64,000 nucleotides of DNA from Lautropia sp. (GCA_030532895.1 JAUNKF010000001.1:202240-266239), one strand, 5' to 3'; counted from the stretch's first letter, positions 32,886 to 44,772 are shown. Numbers and translations: made by a program. The notes: generated by a model not told the origin, from the sequence alone.

Positions 32886-33161
32886 CTTTCATCAGGCCGC
32901 CCCTTTTGAGAAACCCGGCCATACACACCCAAGGCGCCCAAAATGGCCATAACAGCCAAAGCCCCGGCTGGACGGTGCCTTCCGTGCCATCATGCGCATG
33001 CCTGGCCCAACCGACGCCTGGTACGCCCCCTGCCCAACGGACATACCCCCGCTGTCTTTACCAGGCATCAAAACGGCGATGGCCGACCAGACTGTTGCCA
33101 GTCGGGTCGGCCGGGATCGGCCCCTCACGAGGCCGTTTCATGAGCCGGGCACTACTGCCGA

Positions 33162-36143
33162 TCAGAGTTCGGCCAGCATGTCACGGGCGCGCTGCTGCTG
33201 CACGGCATCGCCACCGGTCAGCACTTCTTCCAACAACTCACGCGCGCCTTCCTTGTCACCGATTTCGGTGTAGGCCGAGGCCAGATCGAGCTTGCTGGCC
33301 ATTTCCTGCCACTGGCTCGATGCGGCACCACTCATCGTGATCGGGCCGGAGATCGTCGAAGGCGACAGATCGAGACCGATCGAGGCCAGATCCGCCTCAT
33401 CACCCACGTCGGACGACTCAGCCTGAATGCTGAGCGAATCCTCGATCGAGGTATCCATGCTCAGGTCTGTCACGGTGCTCGGGCCATCATCCAGATCAAG
33501 CGGCGCATCCAGATCGAGCGACGGCAGCTCGACACTCGGCATCGCGGCCAGCGGGCCGGAGCGGGTCGCCGGGAAACCCACGCCCTGCGTGTCATTCGCC
33601 GGTTCGGCAACGTCGGCATCCAGCTCGGCCAACGACTGATCCAGGTTCGATTCGAAAGCCAGACCCATGTCTTCGGCCGGTTGCTCGGCAACCTCCACCG
33701 ACGCCGCAACCTCGTCGGCCACCGGTGCCGACGACTCGGCACTGGCCGACTGAGCGGCAGCCACACCGGCTGCCACGGCCGCTGCCGCGCCCATGCCGGC
33801 AAAGGCATCCTGGGCCGGGGCCGCAGCCGGTGCCTGCGAACCATCGCCATACAGCGGGTTGTCCGGATCGAGGGTGGCGCCCATCGAGGCGACACGCGGC
33901 CATTCCTCGTTCATGCCGCCCGTCATCTCGTGCATTTCACGTGCCATCTGGCTGAAGGCAACCGTGTCCTTGCGGCCCGAGAAGATCTCCAGGAGCTTCA
34001 GGCGGATGGCCTGACGCTCGGGCTGACGCTTGAGCGCCTCGCGCAGAATCTCTTCCGCTTGCGTCTCACGGCCGTAGGCGATGTACACCTCGGCTTCGGC
34101 GATCGGATCGACCTCGGTCGGCGTGCTCTCGCTGATCGTCGTGATCTGCGTGGTGCCACCGGTCATCGTGTCCACACTCTGGCCGCCCGTGGTACCGAAA
34201 AGCGAATTGGCCGTGAACTCGTCCGCACCGATGCTGTCACCAAAACCGTCCTCATCGCGACGGCGACGACGCAGCACCATGTAGCCCAGACCGGCGATCA
34301 CGGCAAAGACGCCCAGCACCGGCAGCACCATCGGGCTTTGCGCCAGCCCTTCGATCAGGCCCGGTTGCTCGTCGGCGGCCGGCTCTTCAGCCGGCTTCTG
34401 CACAGGTGGAACCGGCTTGGCCTGCCCGGCCTTGTCGCCGTCGGTCGTCACTTTGTCCAACTCGGCCTTGGCATCGGCAGCCGCCTTCTCGGCAGCCGCT
34501 TTCGTGTCGGCCTCACCAGCCTTCAGCTTCTCGGCCACGGCCTTGGCTTCCGCTTCCGCCTTGGCCTTCATGTCGGCCGCGGCCTTTTCAGCAGCAGCTT
34601 TCTCGGCAGCCATCTTCTCGGCCAGCGCCTTCTCCTGGGCAGCCTTTTCAGCAGCCAGCTTGTCAGCCGCTTCCTTCGCTTTGGCTTCAGCAGCAGCCTT
34701 GTCCGCGGCCAGCTTGTCGGCCGCCGCCTGCTCAGCCGCGGCCTTCTCGGCAGCTGCCTTGTCGGCGGCAGCCTTGGCCTTCTCGGCAGCCGCTGTACCG
34801 GCTGCGGCAACGGCACCGCTCACCGACGCGCCAGCAGCACGCGATTGCTCCAGCTGCTGCTGCAGATCGGCCAGCGACTTGTTCTTGAGCTCCAGCATCC
34901 GCTGCAAGTCGTTGACGTTGCGCTCCAGCTCGACGATTCGGCTGTTGGCTTCCTTCAAGGCCGCCTCGCGAGCCACCAGCGCCTCGGCATCACGGGCGCC
35001 GATAGCGCTCGCGCTCTTGTCGGTGCTCTCATCGGAGCGGCTCAGCTCCAGACGGTCGACATCGGCGCTCTTGCCGGCCTGATCATCGACCTTGGCCGAG
35101 ATGGAACCACTGGCCGTCGTGCCGGCGACCTGGTTGCCCACCTCGACCGGCACGGCAGCCAGACGTTCCTTGTAGCTGCGGAAATCGCGAGCCGCGACAC
35201 GCAGCTGGCGGGTGGCCTCGGCACTGTCCACCGACACGATCTCGCCTTCGGACGGGATGTCGAGCGTGCGGCCCTGACGAATCAGGTTCGGGTTGTTCTG
35301 GATGAAAGCGCTGGGGTTGTTCCGATAGATGGCGACGATCGTCTGCTCCAGCGTGGCACTGGCCGGACGCACACGAGCGGCGATGATGCCGAGGGTTTCG
35401 CCCTCGCCCACCACGACGCTGCTGGTACCCGCCGCGGCACCGCCCGCGGCAGCCGGTGAGCTGCTGGTCGGCCGCGCAGCCTGGCGTGGCTGTTGCTCAC
35501 GCGATGGCCGGTTGGCCGAGGCAGAAGCGGCACGCTGCTGACGATCCGGGCTGATCAGCCGCCCGGTCACCGGGTCGATCGTGCGAACGCCGGAGGCAGC
35601 CGGCTGAGCCATCGAAGCCGTGGCCGCCGTGCTGCCGGCAGCCCCCACCACCGGCGCACCGGCGCGAGAGGTCTGCTGGTTGGCCTGACGCTGAATCGGC
35701 GGATCGAGCAGGAAGGTGTATTCACGCACGAATTTGCCGGCCGCCCAGCTCAGCTCCACCATCAGATCGACGAAAGGCTCGTTGATGGGGCGCGAGGACG
35801 ACAGCTTGATGACATAACGGCCATTGCGCTCTTCGACCGCCATCTGAACGGCCGATAGCGCTTCCTTGTACTGAAGTCCGGCCTTGCTGAACGCATCAGG
35901 CGTCGCCAGCTTGGCGGTGAGCGAGGCGGCCTCATCAGGACGCACCGATGTCACCTCAACTTCGGCACGCAGTGGCTGCCCAAGCGCCGACTGCACCGTC
36001 AGGCGCCCGAGACCGGCTGCCTCGGCAGGCGAGCTGCCACCGGCCAGGAATGCCAGGGCAAGGGCGACCGCAGACGCAAGCTGGGCACGTCCAGCGCCAC
36101 CGGACGTAATCGAATGCAATTTACTGCGAGGCTGTTCAGACAA
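33162..36143 (-). CDS. fimV: FimV/HubP-like peptidoglycan-binding polar protein
   Basis: This 993-residue inner-membrane protein belongs to a family that organises the cell pole and type IV pilus assembly. In order: signal peptide (about 1-42, ending AEAAG), the FimV N-terminal beta domain with the GQPLRAEVEV segment, a LysM-like domain (about 238-300), a coiled region, an Ala/Lys/Glu-rich helix of about 110 residues resembling TolA, a membrane helix followed by RRRRR (about residues 605-635), a TPR-like segment, a long acidic region, and the conserved FimV C-terminal domain (about 940-993). It begins with TTG at 36143, supported by AGAGG six bases upstream. Confidence 0.93.
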   Translation of the reverse strand: MSEQPRSKLHSITSGGAGRAQLASAVALALAFLAGGSSPAEAAGLGRLTVQSALGQPLRAEVEVTSVRPDEAASLTAKLATPDAFSKAGLQYKEALSAVQMAVEERNGRYVIKLSSSRPINEPFVDLMVELSWAAGKFVREYTFLLDPPIQRQANQQTSRAGAPVVGAAGSTAATASMAQPAASGVRTIDPVTGRLISPDRQQRAASASANRPSREQQPRQAARPTSSSPAAAGGAAAGTSSVVVGEGETLGIIAARVRPASATLEQTIVAIYRNNPSAFIQNNPNLIRQGRTLDIPSEGEIVSVDSAEATRQLRVAARDFRSYKERLAAVPVEVGNQVAGTTASGSISAKVDDQAGKSADVDRLELSRSDESTDKSASAIGARDAEALVAREAALKEANSRIVELERNVNDLQRMLELKNKSLADLQQQLEQSRAAGASVSGAVAAAGTAAAEKAKAAADKAAAEKAAAEQAAADKLAADKAAAEAKAKEAADKLAAEKAAQEKALAEKMAAEKAAAEKAAADMKAKAEAEAKAVAEKLKAGEADTKAAAEKAAADAKAELDKVTTDGDKAGQAKPVPPVQKPAEEPAADEQPGLIEGLAQSPMVLPVLGVFAVIAGLGYMVLRRRRRDEDGFGDSIGADEFTANSLFGTTGGQSVDTMTGGTTQITTISESTPTEVDPIAEAEVYIAYGRETQAEEILREALKRQPERQAIRLKLLEIFSGRKDTVAFSQMAREMHEMTGGMNEEWPRVASMGATLDPDNPLYGDGSQAPAAAPAQDAFAGMGAAAAVAAGVAAAQSASAESSAPVADEVAASVEVAEQPAEDMGLAFESNLDQSLAELDADVAEPANDTQGVGFPATRSGPLAAMPSVELPSLDLDAPLDLDDGPSTVTDLSMDTSIEDSLSIQAESSDVGDEADLASIGLDLSPSTISGPITMSGAASSQWQEMASKLDLASAYTEIGDKEGARELLEEVLTGGDAVQQQRARDMLAEL

Positions 36144-36250
36144 GGTACACCTCTTACGGGAACAGGAAGGAAAGACTTCTTTGACTCAAAACCACCGACA
36201 CGACGGTCTTCACCAGCCGCACCAGCACGAAACCACAGTTCAACCAGACC

Positions 36251-37384
36251 TCACTGAACCGTCTCGACCGGACGCTCCAGCATGATTCTCAGCATCCGCC
36301 GCAGCGGCTCGGCCGCGCCCCACAGCAACTGGTCACCCACAGTGAACGCGCTGAGATAGCCAGGGCCAAGCGTGAGCTTGCGCAAACGACCGATCGGCAC
36401 CGTCAGCTTACCGGTGACGGCCGTGGGGGTCAGCTGTTCGAGCGACGCTTCCCGCTCGTTGGGCACCACCCTCACCCAGTCGTTTGCACCTGCCAGCATC
36501 TCTTCGATCTGCGGCAGCGGCAAATCCTCTCGCAGCTTGATCGTCAGGGCCTGGCTGTGGCAACGCATGGCACCCACACGAACGCAGATGCTCTCCACCG
36601 GAATATGCCGGTCTTCGGTGCGGCCCAGCATCTTGTTCAGCTCGGCATCACCTTTCCACTCTTCACGCGACATCCCATTGCCCAGATCCTTGTCGATCCA
36701 GGGCATCAGACTGCCCGCCAGCGGATAGCCAAACTGAGTCGTGGGGAAGGCATCACTGCGCATCGTGTCGGCCACCTGCCGATCAATGTCGAGGATGTTC
36801 GACCCTGCTGACCCAAGCTCATCGGCCACCGATGCATGGATCCGACCCATTTGACTGACCAGTTCTCTCATGTGTTGCGCCCCACCGCCCGAAGCGGACT
36901 GGTACGTCATCGCCGTGACCCATTCCACCTGATCGGCCTGAAGCAAACCGCCAAGAGCCATCATCATCAGGCTAACCGTGCAGTTACCACCAATGAAATC
37001 CCGATTACCGGTTTGAATGGCCGCATCAATGACGGAACGGTTAACAGGATCCAACACAATCACGGCATCCTGGTTCATCCGCAGCGTGGAAGCCGCATCG
37101 ATCCAGAAGCCCTTCCAGCCGGCCGCGCGCAGCTTCGGGTGGATCTCCTGGGTGTAATCGCCGCCCTGGCAGGTGACGACCGCATCCAGCTTGGCCAGCT
37201 CCCCGATGTCATGGGCATCCAGCAACGCCTGCTCGCCGATCGGCGCCTTGCCGCCTGCGTTCGAGGTGCTGAAGAACACCGGCTCGAAGCGCTCGAAATC
37301 CCCTTCCTCACGCATCCGATCCATCAGCACGGAACCCACCATGCCACGCCAGCCAACCAAACCTACCCGATACTTCCTGTTCAT
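36251..37384 (-). CDS. asd: Aspartate-semialdehyde dehydrogenase
   Basis: This 377-residue enzyme reduces aspartyl phosphate on the path to lysine, threonine and methionine. The NADP loop is [17 protein letters not shown] at residues 8-24, the catalytic cysteine lies in [18 protein letters not shown], and the histidine in [16 protein letters not shown]. It is the longer proteobacterial type. leuB ends 33 bases upstream and fimV follows after 107 bases, the standard Burkholderiales order. Confidence 0.97.
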   Translation of the reverse strand: MNRKYRVGLVGWRGMVGSVLMDRMREEGDFERFEPVFFSTSNAGGKAPIGEQALLDAHDIGELAKLDAVVTCQGGDYTQEIHPKLRAAGWKGFWIDAASTLRMNQDAVIVLDPVNRSVIDAAIQTGNRDFIGGNCTVSLMMMALGGLLQADQVEWVTAMTYQSASGGGAQHMRELVSQMGRIHASVADELGSAGSNILDIDRQVADTMRSDAFPTTQFGYPLAGSLMPWIDKDLGNGMSREEWKGDAELNKMLGRTEDRHIPVESICVRVGAMRCHSQALTIKLREDLPLPQIEEMLAGANDWVRVVPNEREASLEQLTPTAVTGKLTVPIGRLRKLTLGPGYLSAFTVGDQLLWGAAEPLRRMLRIMLERPVETVQ

Positions 37385-37417
37385 CTTCTCTCTCTCAGTC
37401 GTCTTCCCGGCAGCCGC

Positions 37418-38482
37418 TCAAAGCGCGGCCACCACCGCATCACCCATTTCGGTGCAACTCAACACCTTGTCGCCTTGTTGCGCGATATCACCCGTGCGTG
37501 CACCAGCTGCCAACACCTTACGGACGGCTGCCTCGACCCGATCGGCAGCCGCCGTCTGATCGAGCGAATACCGCAGCAACATGGCCAGCGACAGGATCGT
37601 GGCCAACGGATTGGCCTGATCCTTGCCCGCGATATCGGGCGCCGATCCATGAATCGGCTCATACATGCCGAAACCATCCTGGTTGAGCGAAGCCGACGGC
37701 AACATGCCGATCGACCCGGTCAACATCGAGGCGAGATCGGACAGGATGTCCCCAAACATGTTGCCGGTCAGGATCACATCGAACTGACGCGGATGACGAA
37801 CCAACTGCATCGCTGCATTATCCACATACATGTGCGAAAGCTCGACCTCCGGGTAATCGGCAGCCACCTCAGTGACGACATCACGCCACAATTGAGTTGT
37901 TTCCAACACATTGGCCTTGTCCACCGAGCACACCCGACGGTGACGCTTCATCGCTGCTTCGAAGGCCCACCGGGCAATCCGGCGAATCTCCGACTCACTG
38001 TAACGCATCGTGTCGAAGCCTTCCCGCTCACCTGCCTCGTTGGTACGGATGCCACGGGGCTGACCAAAATAAATGTCACCCGTCAGCTCACGCAGGATCA
38101 ACAGATCCAGTCCGGCCACGAAGGCAGGCTTCAACGAAGAAGCCTCGGCCAGCTCAGGATAGACCAGTGCCGGGCGCAAATTGGCAAACAAATCAAAATG
38201 CTTGCGCAAACGCAACAGTCCTTGTTCAGGACGCATCGGCCGAGGCAACGCATCATAGGCCGGGCCACCCACCGCGCCGAACAGGATCGCACGCGAAGAT
38301 TCACACACCTTCAGCGTCTCCTCCGGCAGCGGATCGCCCTTGGCCTCATAGGCAGCCCCCCCCACCAGCGCCGATTCGGTTTCCACGGCCAGGCCATCCC
38401 GGCGCAACACATCCAGCACCCGCACGGCCTGTGCCGTGATTTCCGGACCAATGCCATCCCCTGCCAATACGGCGATCTTCAT
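37418..38482 (-). CDS. leuB: 3-isopropylmalate dehydrogenase
   Basis: This 354-residue NAD-dependent enzyme performs the oxidative decarboxylation of 3-isopropylmalate in leucine synthesis. It begins [16 protein letters not shown]; two adjacent ATG codons (38485 and 38482) lie behind GAGAGGAAGGA and either could serve. The metal and substrate region is [17 protein letters not shown], and the NAD-binding segment is [18 protein letters not shown]. leuD ends 173 bases upstream. Confidence 0.97.
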   Translation of the reverse strand: MKIAVLAGDGIGPEITAQAVRVLDVLRRDGLAVETESALVGGAAYEAKGDPLPEETLKVCESSRAILFGAVGGPAYDALPRPMRPEQGLLRLRKHFDLFANLRPALVYPELAEASSLKPAFVAGLDLLILRELTGDIYFGQPRGIRTNEAGEREGFDTMRYSESEIRRIARWAFEAAMKRHRRVCSVDKANVLETTQLWRDVVTEVAADYPEVELSHMYVDNAAMQLVRHPRQFDVILTGNMFGDILSDLASMLTGSIGMLPSASLNQDGFGMYEPIHGSAPDIAGKDQANPLATILSLAMLLRYSLDQTAAADRVEAAVRKVLAAGARTGDIAQQGDKVLSCTEMGDAVVAAL

Positions 38483-38655
38483 CATTCCTTCCTCTCCCAG
38501 TCCCTTGCAACCCGCCCCTGTCCAACTTCCCACGCCCCAGGACGTGACAACCTGCGTTCGAGCTGCACCAAAAACAAAACCCGGCCCGGCCGGCTGTCGC
38601 ATCCCATCCTGCCCATGCGCACAGCCTCAGCCAGCGGCCGGATTTGCCGTTTCGA

Positions 38656-39306
38656 TCAACCCAGGCGCGTCTGCAACCAAGGCTCGGCAGCAAACCGCCG
38701 GGCCTCATAAGCCCGGATGTCATCGGCGTGCTGCAAGGTCAGCCCGATCTCGTCCAAGCCCTTCAACAGGTTGTTCTTGCGAAACTCGTCAATCTCGAAA
38801 CGGCCAATCACCTCACCCTGCGTCGTGCTCACCACCTGCTCGGGCAGGTCGATCACCAGCTCATAGCCGATGAAGGCATCCACGTCGGCAAAAATGCGCG
38901 CCACCTCCGACTCTGACAGCCGGATCGGCAACAAGCCGTTCTTGAAACAGTTGTTGAAAAAAATGTCGGCAAAGCTCGGCGCGATGATGGCCCGAAAACC
39001 ATAGTCGTCAAGCGCCCACGGCGCATGCTCACGCGAGGACCCACAGCCGAAGTTTTCACGCGCCACGAGCACCGACGCGCCCTTGTAGCGTGGCTGATTC
39101 AAGACGAAATCAGGGTTCAGTGGTCGCTTGCTGTTGTCCTGACCCGGTTGCCCCACGTCCAGATACCGCCATTCGTCGAACAGGTTCGGGCCAAAACCCG
39201 AGCGCTTGATCGACTTCAGAAACTGCTTCGGAATGATGGCATCGGTATCGACGTTGGCCCGGTCGAGCGGCGCCACGATGCCGCGATGGACATTGAAAAC
39301 CTTCAT
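38656..39306 (-). CDS. leuD: 3-isopropylmalate dehydratase small subunit
   Basis: This 216-residue swivel-domain subunit pairs with LeuC. The signature [15 protein letters not shown] is present after [15 protein letters not shown] at the N-terminus. The ATG at 39306 overlaps the leuC stop (ATGA), so the two subunits are coupled. Codons upstream in the same frame lie within leuC and are not part of it. Confidence 0.97.
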   Translation of the reverse strand: MKVFNVHRGIVAPLDRANVDTDAIIPKQFLKSIKRSGFGPNLFDEWRYLDVGQPGQDNSKRPLNPDFVLNQPRYKGASVLVARENFGCGSSREHAPWALDDYGFRAIIAPSFADIFFNNCFKNGLLPIRLSESEVARIFADVDAFIGYELVIDLPEQVVSTTQGEVIGRFEIDEFRKNNLLKGLDEIGLTLQHADDIRAYEARRFAAEPWLQTRLG

Positions 39307-40715
39307 GCAAGCCTCCGCACATCGACGAAATGACCGAACACGCCCGCCGCGGCAGCCATGGCCGGGCTGACCAGATGGGTACGACCACCGGCGCCCTGCC
39401 GGCCCTCGAAGTTGCGGTTCGAGGTGGACGCACATCGCTCACCCGGCTCCAGCCGGTCGGCGTTCATGGCCAGACACATCGAACAGCCCGGATCACGCCA
39501 CTCGAAACCGGCCTCACGGAAGATGCGATCCAGACCTTCGGCCTCGGCCTGCTGTTTCACCAGCCCTGACCCCGGCACGACCATCGCAAGCTTCACGTTG
39601 TCGGCCCGGCGACGGCCCTTCACGATGGCCGCTGCCTGACGCAGATCCTCGATGCGGGAATTGGTGCAGGAACCGATGAACACCTTGTCGATCTTGATGC
39701 TCGACATCGGCATGTTGGGCGAAAGCCCCATGTACTGCAGTGCACGGGCCATGCCTTCACGCTTGACGCTGTCCTTCTCCCGATCAGGATCGGGCACACG
39801 ATCCTCGATGCCCACCACCATCTCGGGCGAGGTACCCCAGGTGACGAGCGGTTGCAGCTCGGCCGCGTCGATCTTCACGACCTTGTCGAACTGGGCGCCC
39901 TCGTCGCTTTTCAGCGTGCGCCAGTAGGCCACGGCCTTGTCCCAATCCTCACCCTTCGGTGCCATCGGGCGGCCCTTCAGGTACTGGATCGTGATGTCGT
40001 CGACCGCCACCATGCCGCTGCGGGCACCGGCCTCGATCGCCATGTTGCACACCGTCATCCGGCCTTCCATGGACAGCTGCCGGAAGACCGATCCGCCAAA
40101 TTCGATCGCATAACCGGTGCCACCGGCCGTGCCGATGCGACCGATGATGCCCAGCACGACATCCTTGGCCGTGACGCCAGCAGGCAACCGGCCATCGACC
40201 TGCACCAGCATGCGCTTCGATTTCTTGGCCACCAGCGTCTGCGTGGCGAGCACATGCTCGACTTCAGACGTGCCGATGCCAAAGGCCAGACAGGCAAAGG
40301 CCCCATGCGTGCTGGTGTGCGAATCGCCACAGACCACCGTCATGCCGGGCAGCGTCGCCCCCTGCTCGGGGCCGATCACATGGACGATGCCCTGACGCAT
40401 GTCGTTCAGGCCAAAATAGGTGAGACCAAAATCCTGCGTGTTCTGCGTGAGCGTGTCGACCTGCAGGCGGGAGACCGGATCGGCAATGCCTTGATCGCGG
40501 CCCGCGGTGGGCACGTTGTGATCGACCACGGCCAGATTGGCACTCAGCCGCCAGGGCTGACGCTCGGCCTGTTTCAGACCTTCAAAGGCTTGTGGACTGG
40601 TGACTTCATGCAGCAGATGCCGGTCGATGTACAACAGGCTGCTGCCATCAGCTTCTTCACGGACGACGTGCGCGTCCCAGAGCTTGTCGTAGAGGGTTCG
40701 GGCAGTATTTGACAT
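39303..40715 (-). CDS. leuC: 3-isopropylmalate dehydratase large subunit
   Basis: This 470-residue iron-sulfur subunit isomerises 2- to 3-isopropylmalate. The [20 protein letters not shown] segment and the cluster cysteines in IGSCTNSR and [11 protein letters not shown] are visible. I start at the ATG at 40715 ([14 protein letters not shown]); an open frame continues upstream but does not resemble LeuC. No strong ribosome site is seen before this ATG. The gap of 262 bases to the M48 protease gene shows no gene and may hold the leu promoter. Confidence 0.97.
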   Translation of the reverse strand: MSNTARTLYDKLWDAHVVREEADGSSLLYIDRHLLHEVTSPQAFEGLKQAERQPWRLSANLAVVDHNVPTAGRDQGIADPVSRLQVDTLTQNTQDFGLTYFGLNDMRQGIVHVIGPEQGATLPGMTVVCGDSHTSTHGAFACLAFGIGTSEVEHVLATQTLVAKKSKRMLVQVDGRLPAGVTAKDVVLGIIGRIGTAGGTGYAIEFGGSVFRQLSMEGRMTVCNMAIEAGARSGMVAVDDITIQYLKGRPMAPKGEDWDKAVAYWRTLKSDEGAQFDKVVKIDAAELQPLVTWGTSPEMVVGIEDRVPDPDREKDSVKREGMARALQYMGLSPNMPMSSIKIDKVFIGSCTNSRIEDLRQAAAIVKGRRRADNVKLAMVVPGSGLVKQQAEAEGLDRIFREAGFEWRDPGCSMCLAMNADRLEPGERCASTSNRNFEGRQGAGGRTHLVSPAMAAAAGVFGHFVDVRRLA

Positions 40716-40977
40716 CCGGGAATTATGCCACGCTGCCCGTGACAGATGCCCTTTTCTTCGTGCCCGAATCGCCGCAAACCGGGTGAAAACCCTCGCCAGC
40801 GCGGCCGCTTCACCTTCGCTCACACCCGGCAGCACACTGCCATGCCCGGAGACGCTGCACAAAGCTGCCCGCCTCCCCGGAACGGACACATGCCGGCCTT
40901 GGCGCGCGCGCGTCATCCGGCCCCGATACGCCTCGGCTCACGGGATGTGTGCAGCACCTTCGTGGCAGGTCAGACCC

Positions 40978-42006
40978 TCATTTGACCCCGCCCGGCTTGT
41001 AGAGCGGCAGTACACGCTGCGAGTAGTCCTGCAAGTCCTTGATCCGGGTCTTGGCCGAAGGGTGCGTGGACAGGAACTCGGGCGTACCGCCACCACCACT
41101 GGCCTGCGCCATCTTCTGCCACAAGGTGATGGCCGCCCTCGGATCGTAGCCGGCCCGTGCCGACAACTCCACACCGATCCGGTCGGCCTCCGTTTCGTGC
41201 AGGCGGCTGTGACGCAGGCCGAAGGTCGTCTGATAGGCTAGCTGCCCCAGATCCTGGCCGGCCTGCCCCACCCCGGCCGCGGCCGCCCCGATGCCGATCA
41301 ACAGCCCGGCCGTTGCCTGCTCCGAGGCCCGCTCACGGGCGTGCTCACGCAGCGCGTGCGCGATCTCGTGCCCCATGATCGCGGCAATCTCGTCATCGCT
41401 CAGCTTCAGCCGGTTGATGATGCCGCTGTAGAAGGCAATTTTCCCCCCCGGCATGCACCAGGCATTCAGCTCGTCGCTCTGAATGACATTGACCTCCCAC
41501 TTCCACTTCAGGGCATCCGGGCGGAAGGCTTCGACCGCCGGAATCAGCCGGCTCGCAATGCCACGCACCCGCTTCGTCATGGCCGCATCGACATTCAGGG
41601 CACTAGCCGACTGGCTCTTCGACAACACCTCGGCATAGGCCGCCTCGGCACTGCGGTTCAGATCGGCCTCCGAGACGAGTGGCGACATCCGCTGCGTGCG
41701 ATTCAGGCCGATATGTCCCTGCTCGGTCGTCTTCACCGCCGCACAGGCCGCCACCATCATGCACACGCCGAGCACCGACGTGAGTGCCGCCCGAACCCGC
41801 CAACGCGGCTGCACCTGCCGCCTGATCGGGTCTTGCCCCCGGCCTTTCCCTGCTGTCGGGTTCTTGGCGCTCGGGTTCAGTCCTCTTGGGTCCACTCTCG
41901 GGTTCATCAAGGCAGCCGTGCCGGGCACCGCCGCAGCGCGCGCAGCCTCCGGCACCATCGATGCGCTGCCGGCTTTCATGTCCTTCGTGTGTTCAGTCAA
42001 TGACAT
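40978..42006 (-). CDS. M48-family metalloprotease lipoprotein (LoiP/YcaL-like)
   Basis: This zinc protease has the M48 core: HEIAH in AAIMGHEIAHALREH, followed by the third ligand glutamate in RLHETEADRIGVEL. Before the core a hydrophobic stretch ends in MVAAC, a lipobox, suggesting a lipoprotein facing the periplasm and a role in outer-membrane protein quality control. The start is uncertain: the ATG at 42006 has GGGGA upstream but gives a long pre-lipobox region; ATGs at 42030 and 41907 are alternatives. Confidence 0.85.
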   Translation of the reverse strand: MSLTEHTKDMKAGSASMVPEAARAAAVPGTAALMNPRVDPRGLNPSAKNPTAGKGRGQDPIRRQVQPRWRVRAALTSVLGVCMMVAACAAVKTTEQGHIGLNRTQRMSPLVSEADLNRSAEAAYAEVLSKSQSASALNVDAAMTKRVRGIASRLIPAVEAFRPDALKWKWEVNVIQSDELNAWCMPGGKIAFYSGIINRLKLSDDEIAAIMGHEIAHALREHARERASEQATAGLLIGIGAAAAGVGQAGQDLGQLAYQTTFGLRHSRLHETEADRIGVELSARAGYDPRAAITLWQKMAQASGGGGTPEFLSTHPSAKTRIKDLQDYSQRVLPLYKPGGVK

Positions 42007-42149
42007 CCGCTTTCCCCAACCTGATCTCATTTGCGCTTATTTACCTTTATCGAGCGCCATCCACCCTCATTCGCCAACAATCAGCCACTGGGGCATGACC
42101 AGCCCATCAGGCATGAGCGGCGCGGATTGACCCCGCGCCGCCAACGCCC

Positions 42150-43259
42150 TCAGCTCGCCCGGTCGACCGAAGCGGGCAACGGCGCCAGCCCCGACTCCAC
42201 CGTCGCACACTGGGCACGATGCAGCATCACATGATCGATCAGCACCAGCGCCAACATCGCCTCGATGATCGGTGTGGCACGGATGCCCACGCACGGATCA
42301 TGCCGGCCCAGGGTCTGCAGCATCACCGGCTCGCCCTTCATGTTGACCGAGCGCCGCTCGATGCGAATGCTGGAAGTTGGCTTGATCGCCAGCGACACCC
42401 GCAAATCCTGCCCGGACGAAATGCCGCCCAGAATGCCGCCCGCCTCGTTGCCGATGAAGCCCTCGGGCGTCATCTCGTCGCCATGCTGGCTGCCACGCTG
42501 CACCACCGACTCGAAGCCCGCGCCAATCTCCACGCCCTTCACCGCATTGATCGCCATCATCGCCTTGGCAATGTCGGCATCCAGACGGTCATACAGCGGT
42601 GCGCCCAACCCCACCGGCATGCCGGTGGCCACCACCTCCAGCCGCGCGCCACACGAATCCCCCGCGCGCCGCAGGTTGTCCATGTAGGTTTCGAGTTCGG
42701 GCACCTTGTCGGCATCGGCCACCCAGAACGGATTGGCGCCCACGTCTGCCCAGCGCTTGAAGGGGACGGGAATCTCCCCGAGTTGCGACAGGTAGCCGCG
42801 AATCTCGATGCCGAAGCGCTCACGCAACCACTTGCGCGCCACCGCGCCGGCCGCCACGATCGGCGCCGTGAGCCGCGCCGACGAACGGCCGCCACCACGA
42901 TAATCCCGCAGCCCGTACTTCTGAAAGTAGGTGTAATCCGCATGCCCCGGCCGGAAGGTGTCGACCAGATTGCCGTAATCGCGGCTGCGCGCATCCTGAT
43001 TGCGAATCACGAGCGCAATCGGCGTGCCGGTGGTCTGCCCCTCGAAAATGCCTGACAGGATCTCCACCGCATCCGGCTCCTGACGCTGCGTCACATGACG
43101 CGAGGTGCCCGGCCGACGCCGATCCAGCTCCGGCTGGATGTCCTCCACCCCCAGCGCCATGCCCGGCGGGCACCCATCGATCACGCAGCCGATGGCCGGC
43201 CCGTGCGATTCGCCAAAGGTCGTGACACAAAACAACTTGCCCAGCGTATTTCCGGCCAT
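42150..43259 (-). CDS. aroC: Chorismate synthase
   Basis: This 369-residue FMN-dependent enzyme makes chorismate from EPSP. Signatures: [19 protein letters not shown] at the N-terminus, the [11 protein letters not shown] segment, and [15 protein letters not shown]. The ATG at 43259 gives [19 protein letters not shown]; the upstream frame is non-coding. gltX ends 22 bases upstream, so the two are probably cotranscribed. A gap of 143 bases to the M48 gene shows no clear signal. Confidence 0.98.
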   Translation of the reverse strand: MAGNTLGKLFCVTTFGESHGPAIGCVIDGCPPGMALGVEDIQPELDRRRPGTSRHVTQRQEPDAVEILSGIFEGQTTGTPIALVIRNQDARSRDYGNLVDTFRPGHADYTYFQKYGLRDYRGGGRSSARLTAPIVAAGAVARKWLRERFGIEIRGYLSQLGEIPVPFKRWADVGANPFWVADADKVPELETYMDNLRRAGDSCGARLEVVATGMPVGLGAPLYDRLDADIAKAMMAINAVKGVEIGAGFESVVQRGSQHGDEMTPEGFIGNEAGGILGGISSGQDLRVSLAIKPTSSIRIERRSVNMKGEPVMLQTLGRHDPCVGIRATPIIEAMLALVLIDHVMLHRAQCATVESGLAPLPASVDRAS

Positions 43260-43281
43260 CGCGCCTTCTCCCTGTTTCCGA

Positions 43282-44772
43282 TCAGCCCACGTCGACCGAG
43301 GCCAGTCCCCGCGCCACGCGCGCCCGAATGTCCGCCGGCGGCACCAGCGCCAGCATCGCATCGACCGACGGCGTCTGCGCCACACCGAACACCAGAAGCC
43401 GCAGCGGCACTGCCAGTTGCGGCATCTTCAACCCATGCGCCTTCAGCGTGCGCTTGAGCAGCGCATTGATGCCCTCCTTGTCGCCGGCCACCGCATCCAG
43501 CCCGGTCATGAAGTCATCCAGTGCCGGCCGTACCGCAGCCCCCAGATGATCCCCCGCCGCCTCGGCCGTGAGCGGCTGCGGCGCAAAGAAGTGCGCCACC
43601 AGATCCGTCAGCACCACCCAGGTGGGCGAACGATCCTTCCACAGCGCGCACATCGCGCCCAGCACCTGATCCGACACCGGCTCACCGCCCAGCACCGGCT
43701 CGATGCCGCGTTGCTGCAGGCGCCCGCGCACCTCGACGGCCAGCGCCTCGTCCGGCAGCGCTTTCAGATACTGCTGGTTCACCCAGCGGAACTTGTCGAA
43801 ATCCAGCTGCGAGGGCGAGAGCGACAGATGCGTGCCATCGAACCACGCGATCAGCTGCTCACGCGAGAAAATTTCGTCATCCCCGTGACTCCAGCCCAGC
43901 CGCGCCAGATAATTGATGATGGCCTCAGGCAGGTAACCCTCCTCCTGATACTGCAACACCGAAACCGCCCCGTGCCGCTTCGAGAGCTTCTGCCCATCCG
44001 GCCCGTTGATCATCGGCAGGTGCCCATACACCGGCTCTTGCCCGCCCAGGGCGCGCAGGATGTTGATCTGCCGCGGCGTGTTGTTGACATGATCATCACC
44101 CCGGATCACATGCGTGATGCCCATGTCCATGTCATCCACCACCACACAGAAGTTGTAGGTGGGCGTGCCATCGGAGCGTGCAATCACCAGATCGTCCAGC
44201 TCGGTGTTGGCAATGCTGATACGGCCCTTGACCATGTCATCCCACACCACCGCGCCATCATCAGGGTTACGAAAGCGCAGTACCGGCTTCACCCCGGCAG
44301 GCGGTGTCTTGCCCACCGCATTCTCGGGCCGCCAGCGGCCGTCATAACGAGGCTTTTCACCACGGGCACGCTGCGCCTCACGCATCTCGTCCAGCTCCTC
44401 GGGCGTGGCATAGCAGGGATAGGCTTTGCCCTCGGCCAGCAGCTGATCCAATACCGCCTGATAACGTGGCATCCGCTGCATCTGGTAGAACGGCCCTTCG
44501 TCTTCCTTCAAACCCAACCAGGCCAGTCCTTCCAGAATGGCGGCCACCGCCTCGGGGGTGGAGCGCTCCACATCCGTATCTTCGATCCGCAGCACGTAGT
44601 CCCCGCCAAAATGCTTGGCATAGGCCCAGGCATAGAGTGCCGTGCGCACCCCGCCAATGTGCAGAAAACCGGTAGGGCTGGGCGCAAAACGGGTTCGGAC
44701 ACGCGCCGGCTGTGTGGCGCCGGCAGCCGACGCACCAGCCGCGCCGGCATCAGTCAAGGAAGCATCAGACAT
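43282..44772 (-). CDS. gltX: Glutamyl-tRNA synthetase
   Basis: This 496-residue class I synthetase has the HIGH motif in [30 protein letters not shown], and the KMSKS-type motif [11 protein letters not shown]. The start at 44772 ([10 protein letters not shown]) places an Ala-rich leader of about 20 residues before [12 protein letters not shown]. The open frame upstream of it is part of the gap before the tRNA-Val gene and not coding. It is the last host gene before the prophage. Confidence 0.97.
   Translation of the reverse strand: MSDASLTDAGAAGASAAGATQPARVRTRFAPSPTGFLHIGGVRTALYAWAYAKHFGGDYVLRIEDTDVERSTPEAVAAILEGLAWLGLKEDEGPFYQMQRMPRYQAVLDQLLAEGKAYPCYATPEELDEMREAQRARGEKPRYDGRWRPENAVGKTPPAGVKPVLRFRNPDDGAVVWDDMVKGRISIANTELDDLVIARSDGTPTYNFCVVVDDMDMGITHVIRGDDHVNNTPRQINILRALGGQEPVYGHLPMINGPDGQKLSKRHGAVSVLQYQEEGYLPEAIINYLARLGWSHGDDEIFSREQLIAWFDGTHLSLSPSQLDFDKFRWVNQQYLKALPDEALAVEVRGRLQQRGIEPVLGGEPVSDQVLGAMCALWKDRSPTWVVLTDLVAHFFAPQPLTAEAAGDHLGAAVRPALDDFMTGLDAVAGDKEGINALLKRTLKAHGLKMPQLAVPLRLLVFGVAQTPSVDAMLALVPPADIRARVARGLASVDVG

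Noticed and set aside
33681..35459. Long open frame opposite fimV
   Set aside because: It mirrors the Ala/Lys-rich fimV codons and gives a Leu/Gly/Arg low-complexity product. It is not a gene.
36836..38710. Long open frame opposite asd and leuB
   Set aside because: It spans two well-conserved genes on the other strand and shows no family motif.
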